Shown one piece after another: positions 9,480 through 22,268 of a DNA stretch of 64,000 nt. The stretch covers positions 82,448,764-82,512,763 of the forward strand of contig CM056718.1 of the NCBI GenBank assembly GCA_029844215.1, read 5' to 3'. A program made the translations under genes and the position numbers. Each line of letters opens with the position of its first letter. Positions within the stretch are counted from its first letter, which is position 1. The notes under the pieces were generated by a model. That model ran no database searches, was not told the DNA's origin, and saw only the letters and a program-made list of their open reading frames with translations. The stretch is from Przewalskia tangutica (lineage: Eukaryota > Streptophyta > Magnoliopsida > Solanales > Solanaceae).

Positions 9480-12282
9480 TGTCACGACCCGATCTCGGGC
9501 CCGTGACTGGTGCATTACCCCGGGCACCCTAGTGATACAACATCAGAGAAAATCAGCGGAAATAAAACTTAAACATGAAACAAGAGATAAGATCATAAAC
9601 AAAGCCACCAACCGGTTACCTTCCAATAAAATATATGTATACAAATCTTTCAAACCGAATAGTTTAATCCTTTTTACAAACCCTGCCCACAACAGTACTA
9701 CAGACCTCTAAGAGTTTTTATACAACATGACGGGACGGGGGCCCGCCATACCACGAATGTACAGAACCTACAACTCGGTAACATACCAAAGATAAGCCTC
9801 GGAGAAACGGAGCTTCCTAACGCCGAACGTGATCCTAGGCGAGGATCAACAGCGATGTACCTACTGCGGCATGAACGCGGCCCGAAGGTCGATCAACGGA
9901 GTATCAAGTATATGGCGAAAATCGTAAATGAAATCATAGCGATCTATATAAAGCGAGACATGTATGATAACCAAACTACGATTCACAATAAATAGCGATC
10001 ATGTAAGTCGAGGACTCGCCGCCGAGTCATCACTCAATATAACTATGGGTCTCACGCGCAACATCAATCATGCGTGGAATACCTTCCGCTGCGGCGATCA
10101 TGATAGAATAACACCACGAGTACACATGAACACCAAGTCCGTACTAACAATACTATACAACCAAACCACGAAGGCGATACGGGGCAAGTCTGAAGCCGAC
10201 TACGGATACCAAGGTCGTGTCACGTGGTGGCGGGGCAAGTCTGAGGGCTAACTACCTTGTACCAGTCGTATCACGAGACCGTCACTAAACCGAGCGGGGC
10301 AAGTGCGAGGGCTAACTACGGTACGAGGCCGAATCAGCCACGAGGCGGGGCAAGTCTGGCCGACCACGGATACCAAGGCGATCGGTAAAACCTCATGGAG
10401 AGCTAGTCCATGGAATAACACTATCAGCGAAGCGAACCCTCATCACGGCGCATGCGTGGACCATCCATCGAGTCGAGATGCCCATGGACTATCATAGTGG
10501 AAGCATATCCGTGGGCACCCATCGTGTCGGTATGTCCAAAATGATCAAGAATAACACGACCGCCCTCCATTCGAGAGGCGGTAACATAAGAATACAACAC
10601 TTGCACAACAAGGCCATCACACGCAAACATAGGCAAGTTACACACAACTCAAGGTACTTTCATTTTATGCCAAAGTCCGTGTTTTAACCCCAAGTACTAC
10701 GTATGTTAAACTCTTTTAAAGGATCCATTTCTTTTACAAAGGTCACGATACCATGATATAGAGTGACTAACATCTTTTAAGTAAACCAAAACAACTTCCA
10801 TACTTTCCTTTTAAAACCAAATTAAGGCAATATCATGCCTTTTTTTAGACCAAAACACTTCTCCTTTTAAAGTCAAGTTACCACTTTAAAACCAATGATA
10901 AAACCATTCTTTCGTTTTCATAAAGTCGCTATAACTAACTTCCCATAAAGCTGTTATAACACTTTATGTTTTAAACCAATTTTAAGACAAAACAATGCCT
11001 TTCTTTTAACCCAAAAACTCTTTAACTTCCTCAAGTCTCTTTTAGAAATCAAGTTCCTTACTTATTCTCATTTCCGAAATCAGTAAAATATTATTCTTTA
11101 CAAACCAAGTACTCATTACTCACGAATGAGGTTTCATACTTCTTAACAACTTTCACATCAATTCAATTAAGTCAAGTCTCTTATATTTTAAGATTAAGTC
11201 TCTTAACTTCTAAAATCAATAACCATTCTTTTATCCATCTTAAGTTGTTATACCTAACTTCCCATAAAGCTAGTATAACTTTTAAACTTTCAAAACCAAG
11301 TATTACTCTTCTTGCAAAAACGGTTCTTAAATCTTTTGAAATACTTCATGATTCGTATTATTCAGGATTAAGTCAAAAGTCATTGCGTAACACTACATTC
11401 GATTAACACACGTCGTCTACCGTACTATATATATTCTTTTAAAATACTTCAAGATTCTTATTATTCGTGCTTAAGTCAAAAGACATTGCGTAACACTACA
11501 TTCGATTAACACACGCGTCGTCTAGTACTATATATATTCTTTTAAAAATACTTCAAGATTCTTATTATTGGGCTTAAGTCAAAAGACATTGCTGTAACAC
11601 TACATTCAGTTAACACACGTACGTCTACCGTACTATATATACTCCTTTAAAATATCATGCTCAAGAGCATAGGAAGAATCACATACCTCGCGACGATTAT
11701 CGACTATTAGCAAATAGCTCCAAAATCTTGTAATCCTGCTAGCCTTTTCCACCCCGAGTAGAATACGCTACTCGCAAGATTTCAACCTATAATGGTTATA
11801 CAAGTCTATCAATGTCTAGACTACTCGGTAGGATAATTCTAGATACAAGATTCTACGGAAAATTGGGCGTGACTTCCACCAACAATCTTCACAAGTCTCA
11901 GTAGATACGATCCTATGTAAATCTGATTCAATTCTCTTCTTATATACCTTCCTTGTATATAACTTATACTTAATTCTTATATTTCAACAGTATGTAAACT
12001 CTAATTACAAAAGAAGGTCAAGCGTATTTACCTCGATAAGCCCAAAATTATCCAAGTTTAAATGTCGATCCTGAGCGACGTTTAGCTCCAACTCATGCGT
12101 TCAACCCGCTCCAAACAACCCTTAGAAGTTCTACGCAACTTCTACTTAATACTTCAACTCGCTATGAAGATTTTCCTTAGGGTTTCGGTTTGAGATTAAA
12201 GGACAAAGGTAGTATTTAAGACTCTACGTATAGAGGTAACTCTTGGAATACTACAAGGTATAAGGCTAAGGTATTTTGGAAT
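9480..12282 (-). mobile_element. E 3' LTR, distal part
   Basis: Corresponds to 18653-21472 in the other LTR of E. The centre, about 10165-10400, has a minisatellite built on GGGGCAAGTCTG, GGATACCAAGG and ACTACGG, the reverse complement of the array in A. Around 11340-11650 three copies of a segment of about 100 bp are repeated (CTTCAAGATTCTTATTATTC, CATTGCGTAACACTACATTC, ACACACG, ACTATATATATTC), as in the partner LTR at 20510-20830. Confidence 0.88.
10165..10400 (-). repeat. Minisatellite in E 3' LTR
   Basis: Imperfect units of about 50-65 bp contain GGGGCAAGTC, a gap, CTAAC or GACTAC, and GGTACCAG or GGATACCAAGG. The same array occurs at 19340-19545 in E's 5' LTR and, in the other orientation, at 40680-41025 in A. 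Confidence 0.8.
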
Positions 12283-12854
12283 TGTCACGACCCGAACCCG
12301 GGCCCGTGACTGGTGCCTTACCCCGGGCACCCTAGTGATACAACATCAGAGAAAATCAGCGGAAATAAAAACATGAACATGAATTAAGAGACATGATAAA
12401 TAAACAGCCAACCAAAACAATTTGCCTTGATATATATACATAAATACGACGATTATCCTTTTACAAACCACGCCCACAACAATTATGCACCTCTAAGATT
12501 TTTACAACAGTTATGACGGGACGGGGCCCTTTACCCGAATGTACAAGAATCTGACTCGAGTAACATACCAAAAGATAAGCCTCCAAGAAATGGGGCTTCC
12601 CACGCTGACGTGATCCTATGGCGAGATCCACAACGATGTACTTCTACTGCGGCGTGAGCGGCCCGAAGAGTCAAGATAACAAGTACCAAGTATGTGGCGT
12701 CAGAAACATCGTAAATGAAATCATAATAGTCTATATAAAGCGGGAGACATGTATGATAATCAAACTACGATTCACAACATAAAAGCGATCATGTCAAGTC
12801 GTGACTCACGCCTCAAGTCATCCCTCGTGCGTGGAACTCCTTCCTCACCGCCGG

Positions 12855-13136
12855 CGATCTAGGTATAAATCGTGTGGAATACGTGTCCGCCCATCCGTGG
12901 GACTCGGTAAAAATCATGTGGAATACGTGTCGCCCGTCCGTGGGTCTCGGTGAGAATCGGATGAAATCGTGTCGGCCACCGTGGGACTCGGTGAATAATC
13001 GGATGGAATACGTGTCGGCCCATCTCGTGGGACTCGGTGAATAATCGATGGAATACGTGTCGGCCCATCCCATGGGACTCGGTGAAGAATCGGATGAAAT
13101 CGTGTCCCCCATCTGGGACTCGGTGGATAGTCGTTC
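12855..13136 (-). repeat. Minisatellite in solo LTR F
   Basis: About six imperfect units contain GGAATACGTGTC, GGCCCATC, TGGGACTCGGTGA and AATCG. A related motif (CGGCCCATCTCATGGGACTC) is amplified in H at 60541-60900 with a different unit. Overlapping reading frames here only reflect the repeats. Confidence 0.85.
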
Positions 13137-15158
13137 ATAACAATTCAGCCGGCCCTCCATCGAGAGACGCGGTGGTATAGAAATACAGTATATGCACACA
13201 AGGCTATCAAACACAAACATAGGCAAGTTACACACAACTCAAGTTTATTTTAGGCCAAAGTCCAGGTTCTGACCCCAAGGTATTACGTACGTTAAATTCT
13301 TTTTAAAAGATCCATTCCTTTTATAAAGGTCACCCGATACCCGTAGTATTAAAATAGAGTGACTCACATTTTTAGGTAAACCAAAACACTTTCCTTTTCA
13401 ACATCAAGTAACAGCATTCTTTTCCAAAAGTTCAAGTTTGCCTAATTTCAAACACTTAAGTCTCTTATTTTATAAAGGTTTCATAGTCCATAGACTTATT
13501 CACTTAAGAATATAATCCTCTTATAAACAATTTGAGAAACATATGTCTTATATGTGAGTAGGTTATTCTTGTTCATAATCAATCTTATTAAAGCAGCCAT
13601 GATCTAGGAAATGTAATATCATTTTGTCTCATCTTAGCTTCTATGCAGATGGAGGTTTCTACTGGTTTTAATAATACTTATTTAGTCAAAACATTTCCTT
13701 TTATTAACGCTGCAGTGGTTTGTCGATACTCATTCTGATTTCCAAAATCAGTAAAACATTATTCCTTTTAAAAACCAAGTACTCATTACTCACGAATGAG
13801 GTTTCATACTAACATCCATATTAATTCAAGTCTCTTATCTTTTAAGATTAAATCTCTTAACTTCTAAAAATCAGTAAATCATTCTCTTTATCTCTCTTAA
13901 GACGTTATACCTAACTTTCCATAAAGCTAGTATAACTCTTATGTTTTCAAAACCAAGTATTACTCTTCTTTCAAAAAGGTTTCTTAATTCTTTCGAAATA
14001 CTTCAAGATTCTTATCATCACACATCAAGTCAGTTATAAGTCAAATCAGTTATCTTTAAAAACCACAAAGCATTTCTTACTTACATAAAGCTGTTATAAC
14101 CAACTTCCCATAAAGCCGTTATAACACTTTATGTTTTAAACCAATCAAATACATTCAACACATGTACGTCTACCGTACTACATAGTTATACACATATCAT
14201 GCTAGAAAAGATAGGAAGAGGTTCACATACCTCGCGACGATTATCGACTAATAGCAAAATGCTCCAAGTACCTCAAACCGTCGGCTACACCTTAAGCCAA
14301 GCAGCTCACGCCACACGTAGTACTTCAACCTATAGAGGCCACAAGGCGCCTATTATCATCTAGATCTCAACGTAGAATATTCTACAGAAATTTCGGCAGC
14401 ACCTCCCCCCCCGCAACCGCGTAATCTCCTCCTCTATCGAGGCTGGCGGACAGCCAACAACTCCTGAGAGGGGGTTAACGCCTAATCCGGACGTGTAAAA
14501 TTCTACTCCCACAATGCTACTTAAGTCTCATGTCTGATCCTACGTAATTCTGATTCGCTTCTCTTCTTTAAATTCAGGCTTAAGTCAAAAGACATTGCCG
14601 CACAACTATGTTCAGTTCTATATATAGTATACTTCAACTATATATTCCTACACATGTAATTTCCAATTACAATAGAAGGACAGTAGTATTTACCTCGATA
14701 AGCCCAAAATTATCCAAGTTTAAATGTCGATCCTGAGCAAGGTTTAACTCTACTCATGCGCTCAACCCGCTCCAAACAACCCTTAGAAGTTCTAACCAAC
14801 TTCTACTCAATTACTTCAACTATCAATGAAGATTTCCTTAGGGTTTCGTTTAGTGGCTAAAGGAAGTATAATAGTATTTCTGGGCTTTTAGTATAGGTAT
14901 AACCTTGGAATACTACAAGGTATAAGGGCTAAAGTATTTGGGCATTATAACAATACTTGGAGAGTATTTTTATACCACAAAAAAGGGTATTATCTGAAAA
15001 CAACTAGGCTAGGGGTACCCACTGGACACTACAAAGGGGAGGAGGCTCTCGGCAAGGCTTCTCAAAAGAGGGGTGGTGGACGAAACTACAAGGCAAGGGT
15101 GAGGATTTCAAGACTTGGAAAGGATTTTTGGATGAAGAAGTTCATCAACTTAGAGGTG

Positions 15159-15166
15159 TATTTATA
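15159..15166 (-). promoter_or_regulatory. TATA box of solo LTR F
   Basis: TATTTATA on the plus strand, TATAAATA on the element strand. The palindromic GGGTGACACATGTCACCC lies upstream of it in the element's direction, at 15338-15355. Confidence 0.55.
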
Positions 15167-15567
15167 GGTCAAGCAAAGGCCAACCAATGGCAAGATCCAT
15201 CCAAGTGTTAGGCAAGTGTAGGGCTAGGATTCAACCATGTGTACCTTATCCATCTACCCACAAAATATCACAAAATATCCTACCAACTCCCTTGACCCCT
15301 TTTCGTCCAAACCGCCCACAACTTCCTCCAATGAGAGGGTGACACATGTCACCCTCCCGTTGGTCCAAAATGTTTCGTCTCTCGGAAAAATCCGCAAAAT
15401 TATAAATGACATAGCGAATTTTCCGCCCATGAAGTTTAGTAAAACGTTTCGTCGAAAACGATTCTTTCGGCACTTGTGCCCAAATTTTCGAACCTAGCCA
15501 AACCTTAAGGCTTAAATTTTTATACGTACGCCCTCACGTACATACTCTGGAAATACGGGGTATAACA

Positions 15568-16212
15568 GGAATAGTAATAATACTTGGAGAATACTTTCTA
15601 CCAAGGGGGGGTGTATTTTACGAGAACAACTAGCCAAGGGGGGGGGGGGGTACCTCTCGGCTTAGCACCACTAGGAAGATGGGGTACCTACCGGCCTGAG
15701 CCTTACAAAGGGGAGGAAGGCTCTTGGGCGAGAGCAACAAGAAGAGGGGAGGATTTTAAGACTTAGAACACATTTGTGGATGAAGAAGTCTTCAACAAGG
15801 GAGGGGTATTTATAGGACAACAAAGGGCCAAGATCAAGCCAAGTGGGGGGCAAGTGGAGGGTCAAGATCAATCCAAGTGCACCCTAACCCTACTCCACAA
15901 ATCCCTCACAAACATTGACCCATGAATTAGGCCATGAAACATGCCACGAAATGAGCACCAATCGGCCACCTGGCCGTCCACTTGAGGTGACAAGTGTCGC
16001 CCTCTCGTTGGTCCAAAATATTTCATCTCTCGGAAAAATCCGCAAAAATAATAAATGACATAGCGAATTTTCCGCGCAAGTTACGTAAGCGTTTCGTCGA
16101 AAAACGATTCTTTACGGGGGTTGTGCACAAAATTTCGTCCTTGCCTAACTTTAAGGCTCAAACATTCTACGTACGCCCACACGTACATACTCTGAAAATA
16201 CGGGGTATAACA
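15568..16212 (-). mobile_element. E 3' LTR, proximal part
   Basis: Continues the E LTR after F and includes the right GGAAT copy. It ends GGGGTATAACA at 16212 beside the PPT. TATA box (complement) at 15807-15814. Matches 21473-22134. Confidence 0.9.
15807..15814 (-). promoter_or_regulatory. TATA box of E 3' LTR
   Basis: TATTTATA on the plus strand, preceded in the element direction by the G-box-like palindrome at about 15985-16002. Confidence 0.55.
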
Positions 16213-16247
16213 TTCTCCCCTCCTTAGAAACATTCGTCCCGAATGTT
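16213..16247 (-). other. E polypurine tract and stem-loop
   Basis: TTCTCCCCTCCTT at 16213-16225 is the complement of the purine tract that primes plus-strand synthesis. The palindrome AACATTCGTCCCGAATGTT at 16229-16247 precedes it on the element strand. Confidence 0.85.
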
Positions 16248-17222
16248 CCTTCTCAAAACAGATAATGATCAGTTCCTCATAACTTAAACCAGTTGGCAAT
16301 GCCACACCTGGCCACAAAATAACACACGCTCAAATATTTAATCCAAGTCCACGAGAATTCACCTCAAGCATAACAAAATCTCCCACCCAAGGTCTAAAAG
16401 ATATTCCCTTCGCACCTTTACTTCACAACAAAATTATCACTTCTATGCTCTTAACGCATGCTCGCTTTTTCCCTTACTCGACGCACTCTTCTCGAACACT
16501 TGAACTCTTCTCGTATACGTACCATACTTCAGTTGTTACTTCAGTTTCCAAAATCTCTGGAGTCACTACCTCCAAACTTGGTCATCTTACTCACCGCAAT
16601 CTCCCTTAAGGCCATTCCCGGCCTTCACGATCCGATTCTGGTCGAACATAACCACGAACTCATACGATGGTCATCTAAACTTGGGCCTAGCACCCTCGTG
16701 ACCCTACCATCTGGCGGGACCACCCAGAACTGACCCCACCTAAATCCGGGCTACGGGTTGACCCGCAATACGCCCTCAACCCGACCCTCCGTTCGCGCCA
16801 ACTCTTGCTCCTCGATACGGAACAATCTTACTAATTCACATCAGGAAAGCTACCACTTTCGTTTTACACAACTCACGGAATTATCCCACAATACATTATA
16901 CGCAAACCAAATATTTTGACAAAGACTAACCGTAAAATCTTTTATTCAAGTCGGCCTTACATCTAAGGTCTCAACGTGTAATATTCTAAGGTTCGTACCT
17001 TCCCTGTCCCCACACTTATTCTTTCAACTATCCATGTCTCTAAACTACAATACACACAAAGCTATTTGTACATAGCACTCAACATACAATCATCGTATCA
17101 CGCATGCAAAACTCAAGAGGGTTAAGGATATACCTGAAAAGATAGGCGGTTCAAAGGACCGCTAAAACTGGGAACTTCCACCGCGACCTCTGCCGTGGCC
17201 TGCCGGTGTATGAACATCCTGC
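16248..17222 (-). other. E 3' spacer between gag and PPT, non-coding
   Basis: About 1 kb with no supported coding capacity. It contains two blocks conserved in A, B, D and G: an inverted repeat formed by GGGTTGACCCG and CTCAACCCG (about 16757-16785), and a conserved tract near 16660-16730 that includes CTCGTGACCCTACCA and GGCGGGACCACC. Unlike D and G, no integrase remnant is visible. Confidence 0.7.
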
Positions 17223-18448
17223 CTAGCTATGGAAGGTGAAGAACCCATGGCCCGATCTCGTAGTCAGTGCTACCCTACCCGGTGCTACCCACAGTCGGAC
17301 GCCTCTCGCGGATGGCCTGTTGGCCGCAGAATAACAATCTCCCAAGTTAGTACGACACTCTCCCTTATGAAGTTTTCCACAACGGCTGAGACAAGGCCGA
17401 CCTCATCCGCGAGCACTCTACTCCCCGAAAATCTGAAACACAGGAGCCACGACCCCGAATATCCGAAGGTCCCGAAGTCTGTGGAGGACCAATGCATCGG
17501 GCGGAGGTACATAACTAGTCTGCTGCTGAGGCGGTCCGCCTCGAAAGTTATCAAAGGACCCTGCTGTTCTGGCCCTCTTCTGCTGATCTTGGTCATTCCG
17601 TCGACCTCTCCGCTCCTCACATCCAAGTGCATAAGCCTGCATGCGGGCAATGTCCATGCCCGGCTGAAGAGCTACACCCGAACAAGCCTCTGCCAAGTAG
17701 TCATCGAGCCCGGTGACGTAGCGGTGCACTCTGTCCTCCATACTGGCTACTAACGCGGGGACATACCGAGCCAATGAGTCGAACTCCACATTGTACTCCC
17801 GAACCGTACGCCCGCTCTGCCTCAACACCAAAAATCTGTCGGCCCGAGCCCTCCTCGCCTGTGGAGGTAAGAAATGTGCAAGAAATACCTCTGAGAACTC
17901 GTTCCATACGGCTGGAAGTGCATGCTCTCCCCGGGACAGCTCCCACGAATCAAACCAGTCGACTGCAGTATCACGCAGCCGATGCGAACCCAAGACCACT
18001 GACTCGGTCTCCGAAGCCTTGATCACTCTCATGATCCGCTGTAACTGTCGGATGAACTCCTGCGGATCATCCTCAGGCCTCGACCCGTAGAATTCTGGCG
18101 GGATACAACTCAGAAAGTCCCGTAGCCGCAAACTATCCGATCTCGGGTGAACCACGGGTGCTACTGGAACTGCTGCGTACAGCCTATCCTCATGTCTGGC
18201 CACGATCCTGGCCAGTAACTAGGCCATCTCTTTGTAACCCATCTCCTCTGCTCCAGTGCGGACCGGAGGCTCAGTCTTGTTGTCTCAAGGCGACCGCCTG
18301 CGCTCTAAACTCTTTGGGGCGGTGGCGTCGCAAAACTTCGCCGTCTGAAGCACAATCTCGGTACTAACTGCGCCCTCGTACTCCTCAGATCTCACTAGCG
18401 CCTCCTCGGCTGCCTTGCCCACTGGGCCCGGGTTGCGTGCGCGGGCAT
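17223..18448 (-). pseudogene. gag: E gag (capsid intact, zinc knuckle broken)
   Basis: Retrotransposon capsid gene. Start ATG at 18446-18448, by alignment with the MPPRK start of G gag; early frameshifts follow. A long open stretch, 17418-18203, covers the gag capsid core: VHPRSDSLRLRDFL, PPEFYGSRPEDDPQEF, VDWFDSWELSRGEHALP, DSLARYVPALVASMEDR and HRYVTGLDDYL. A basic Q/R-rich linker follows (RRNDQDQQKRARTAGSF). The CCHC knuckle expected near 17290-17330 is damaged by indels, so the second Cys and the His are lost. Probable stop at 17223-17225. The product would form virus-like particles and bind element RNA. Nothing else is encoded in E. Some indels may be sequence errors (see findings). Confidence 0.88.
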
Positions 18449-18636
18449 AACCCAGAAATGAGATACGTCAGAGGGGTCCAACTTACAACACAGCTCTTAG
18501 GCACGATCTCAGAATGAGAAGAAGGGAAACCAATCCTAAATGTCCTGCAGCCTCCAGACTATAGATGTGGTGCACAACACACCGATAATCAAGACTCTAC
18601 TAGACACGGTCTGTAGACACTTTCCGAGGATTAACT

Positions 18637-18648
18637 GCTCTGATACCA
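18637..18648 (-). other. E primer binding site (initiator tRNA-Met)
   Basis: GCTCTGATACCA on the plus strand, TGGTATCAGAGC on the element strand, 4 bases from the LTR end. It exactly fits the 3' end of plant initiator tRNA-Met. Confidence 0.92.
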
Positions 18649-19339
18649 CTTTTGTCACGACCCGATCTCGGGCGTGGATCGTGCCTACCGGGCACCCTAG
18701 TGATACAACATCAGAGAAAATCAGCGGAAATAAAACTTAAACATGAAACAAGAGATAAGATCATAAAACAGGTCAACCAAACGGTTACCTTCCAATAAAA
18801 TATATGTATACAAATCTTTCAAACCGAACAGTTTAATCCTTTTTACAAACCACATCCTGCATTACTGCACCTAAGAGTTTTTATACAACATGACGGACGG
18901 GGCCCGCCATACCACAGAATGTACAAGAACCTACAACTCGGGTAACATACCAAAGATAAGCCTCGGAGAAACGGAGCTTCCTAACGCCGCGTGATCCTAA
19001 GAGCGAGGATCGCAACCGATGTACCTCACTGCGGCATGAACGCGGCCCGAAGGAGGTCGATAACAATGTATCAAGTATATGAAGCGAAAATCGTAAATGA
19101 AATCATAGCGATCTATATAAAGCGGGAGAAATGTATGATAACCAAACTACGATTCCTGATAAATAGCGATCATGTAAGTCGGGGACTCGCCTCGAGTCAT
19201 CACTCAATATAACTATGGGTCTCACGCGCAACATCAATCATGCGTGGAATACCTTCGCCACGGCGATCATGATAGAATAACACCACGAGTACACATGAAC
19301 ACCAAGTGCGTACTAACAATACTATACAACCAAACCACG

Positions 19340-19545
19340 AAGGCGTCACGGGCAAGTCTGGCGACTACGGATACCAAGGTCGTGTCACGTGGTGACCGGG
19401 GCAATCTGAGGATAACTACTGGTACCAGGCGTATCACGAGACCGTCACTAAACCGAAGCGGGGCAAGTCGAGGATAACTACTGAGTACGAGGCCGAATCA
19501 GCCGAGGCGGGGCGAAAGCCGACCACCGGATACCAAGGCCGATCG
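19340..19545 (-). repeat. Minisatellite in E 5' LTR
   Basis: Same array as 10165-10400, with the same order of variants (GGGGCAAGTC, GATAACTACTG, GAGGCCGAATCAGCC). This is expected, since both LTRs come from one template. Confidence 0.8.
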
Positions 19546-21720
19546 GTAAAACCTCACGGAGAGCTATTCCATGGAATAACACTATCAGCGGAAAGCGAAC
19601 CCTCATCATGGCCGCATACCCGTGGACCATCCATCGAGTCAGTATGCCCATGGACTATCATAGTGGAAGCATATCCGTGGGCCACCCATCGTGTCAGTAT
19701 GTCCAAAATGATCAAGAATAACACGACTGGCCCTCCATTCGAGAGACGCGGTAACATAAGAATACAACACTTGCACAACAAGGCCATCACACGCAAACAT
19801 AGGCAAGTTACACACAACTCAAGGTACTTTCATTTTATGCCAAAGTCCAGGTTTTAACCCCAAAGTACTACGTATGTTAAACTCTTTTTAAAGGATCCAT
19901 TTCTTTTACAAAGGTCACCCGATACAGATAGAGTGACTAACATCTTTTAAGTAAACCAAAACAACTTCCATACTTTCCTTTTAAAACCAAATTAAGGCAA
20001 TACCATGCCTTCTTTTTAGACAAAAACACTTCTCCTTTTAAAGTCAAGTTACCACTTTAAAACCAATGATAAAACCATTCTTTCGTTTTCATAAAGTCGC
20101 TATAACTAACTTCCCATAAAGCTGTTATAACACTTTATGTTTTAAACCAATTTTAAGACAAAACAATGCCTTTCTTTTAACCCAAAACTCTTTAACTTCC
20201 TCAAGTCTCTTTTAGAAATCAAGTTCCTTACTTATTCTCATTTCCGAAATCAGTAAAACATTATTCTTTACAAACCAAGTACTCATTACTCACGAATGAG
20301 GTTTCATACTTCTTAACAACTTTCACATCAATTCAATTAAGTCAAGTCTCTTATATTTTAAGATTAAGTCTCTTAACTTCTAAAATCAATAACCATTCTT
20401 TTATCCATCTTAAGTTGTTATACCTAACTTCCCATAAAGCTAGTATAACTTTTAAACTTTCAAAACCAAGTATTACTCTTCTTGCAAAAACGGTTCTTAA
20501 ATCTTTTGAAATACTTCAAGATTCTTATTATTCAGGCTTAAGTCAAAAGACATTGCCGTAACACTACATTCAGTTAACACACGTACGTCTACCGTACTAT
20601 ATATATTCTTTTAAAAATACTTCAAGATTCTTATTATTCAGGCTTAAGTCAAAAGACATTGCCGTAACACTACATTCAGTTAACACACGTACGTCTACCG
20701 TACTATATATATTCTTTTAAAAATACTTCAAGATTCTTATTATTCAGGCTTAAGTCAAAAGACATTGACGTAACACTACATTCGATTAACACAAATCGTC
20801 TGGTACTATATATATTCTTTTAAAATATCATGCTCAAGAGGATAGGAAGAATCACATACCTCGCGACGATTATCGACTATTAGCAAATAGCTCCAAAGTA
20901 CTGTAATCCTGCTAGCCTTTTCCATCCTTCGAGTAGAATACGCTACTCGCAGTACTTCAACCTATAATGGTTATACAAGTATATCAATGTCTAGACTACT
21001 CGGTAGGATAATTCTAGATACAAGATTCTACCGAAAATTGGGCAGCACTTCCCTACCCGTCAATCTTCACAAGTCTACTGTAGATACAGTCCTATGTAAG
21101 TACAGTTCAATTCTCTTCTTATATACCTTCCTTGTATATAACTTATACTTAATTCTTATATTTCAACAGTATGTAAACTCTAATTACAAAAGAAGGTCAA
21201 GTGTATTTACCTCGATAAGCCCAAAATTATCCAAGTTTAAATGTCGATCTTGAGCGACGTTTAGCTCCAACTCTGGGCGCTCCAACCCGCTCCAAACAAC
21301 CCTTAGAAGTTCTACGCAACTTCTACTTAATACTTCAACTCGCTATGAAGATTTTCCTTAGGGTTTCGGTTTGAGATTAAAAGGACAAAAGGTAGTATTT
21401 CCGGGCTCTACGTATAGAGGTAACTCTTGGAATACTACAAGGTATAAGGCTAAGGTATTTTGGAATAGTAACAATACTTGGAGAATACTTTCTACCAAGG
21501 GGTGAGTGTATTTTACGAGAACAACTAGCTAAGGGGGGGGGGGGGGGGGGGTACCTCTCGGCTTAGCACCACTAGGAAGATGGGGGGGTACCCTCTCGTC
21601 CACAAGGCCTTACAAAGCGGGAGGGGGAAGGCTCTTGGACGAGAGCAACAAGAAGAGGGGGGGAGGATTTTAAGACTTAGAACACATTTGTGGATGAAGA
21701 AGTCTTCAACAAGGGAGGGG

Positions 21721-21728
21721 TATTTATA
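21721..21728 (-). promoter_or_regulatory. TATA box of E 5' LTR
   Basis: TATTTATA on the plus strand, TATAAATACCCCTC on the element strand. It would drive E's RNA. Confidence 0.6.
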
Positions 21729-22260
21729 GGACAACCAAGGGCCAAGATCAAGCCAAGTGGGGGGCAAGTGGAGGGTCAAGATCAAGCCAAGTGCACCCTA
21801 ACCCTACTCCACAAATCCCTCACAAACATTGACCCATGAATTAGGCCATGAAACATGCCACAAAATGGGCACCAATCGGCCACCACAAACCGTCCACTTG
21901 AGGGTGACAAGTGTCGCCCTCTCGTTGGTCCAAAATATTTCATCTCTCGGAAAAATCCGCAAAAATAATAAATGACATAGCCGGAATTTTCCCTTCGCAA
22001 GTTCTGTAAAACGTTTCGTCAAAAAACGATTCTTTACGGGGGTTGTGCACAAAATTTCGTCCTTGCCTAACTTTAAGGCTCAAACTTTCTACGTACGCCC
22101 ACACGTACATACTCTGGAAATACGGGGTATAACAATATGTCCCAATGTTGTGGTGGACATATGTCCCAAGGTTGTGGTGGACACTTGGTGGAAGACCTCA
22201 CTTGAACAAGCTACCACATCTACACCCTCCATTTGTTTTAATCTTGGCCCTTGGTGGTTC

Positions 22261-22268
22261 TATAAATA
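22261..22268 (+). promoter_or_regulatory. TATA box of D 5' LTR
   Basis: TATAAATACCCCCC, about 290 bases downstream of the palindrome at 9272-9289 once E is removed. Repeated at 36459-36466 in the 3' LTR. Confidence 0.6.

Larger units (their letters stand above)
12283..15567 (-). mobile_element. Element F: solo LTR inside E
   Basis: A single 3,285-bp LTR in minus orientation, TGTCACGACC to GGGGTATAACA, flanked by perfect GGAAT duplications (12278-12282 and 15568-15572). There is no PBS, PPT or gag, so this is the product of recombination between the two LTRs of a former complete element. TATA box (complement) at 15159-15166. An array of about six units of 43-58 bp (GTGGAATACGTGTCGGCCC, GGGACTCGGT) lies at about 12855-13136. 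Confidence 0.93.
9480..22134 (-). mobile_element. Element E: gag-only (TR-GAG-like) LTR retrotransposon
   Basis: Minus-strand element bounded by TGTCACGACC on the left and GGGGTATAACA on the right, with a perfect target duplication ATATG (9475-9479 and 22135-22139). With F removed its LTRs are about 3,443 and 3,482 bp and the internal region is 2,440 bp. It has PBS, one gag and PPT but no protease, RT, RNase H or integrase. This is the layout of non-autonomous gag-carrying LTR elements (TR-GAG). Confidence 0.9.
18653..22134 (-). mobile_element. E 5' LTR, full length 3,482 bp
   Basis: TGTCACGACC to GGGGTATAACA. Centre minisatellite at 19340-19545. TATA box (complement) at 21721-21728. A run of about 18 G residues lies at 21534-21551, within the stretch between TATA and the transcribed leader. 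Three copies of the ACTATATATATTC-containing segment lie at about 20510-20830. Confidence 0.9.

Noticed and set aside
12813..13235. A 140-residue repetitive reading frame as a candidate protein
   Set aside because: It is produced by the minisatellite in solo LTR F; two other frames are also open over the same units, which shows repeat structure rather than coding.
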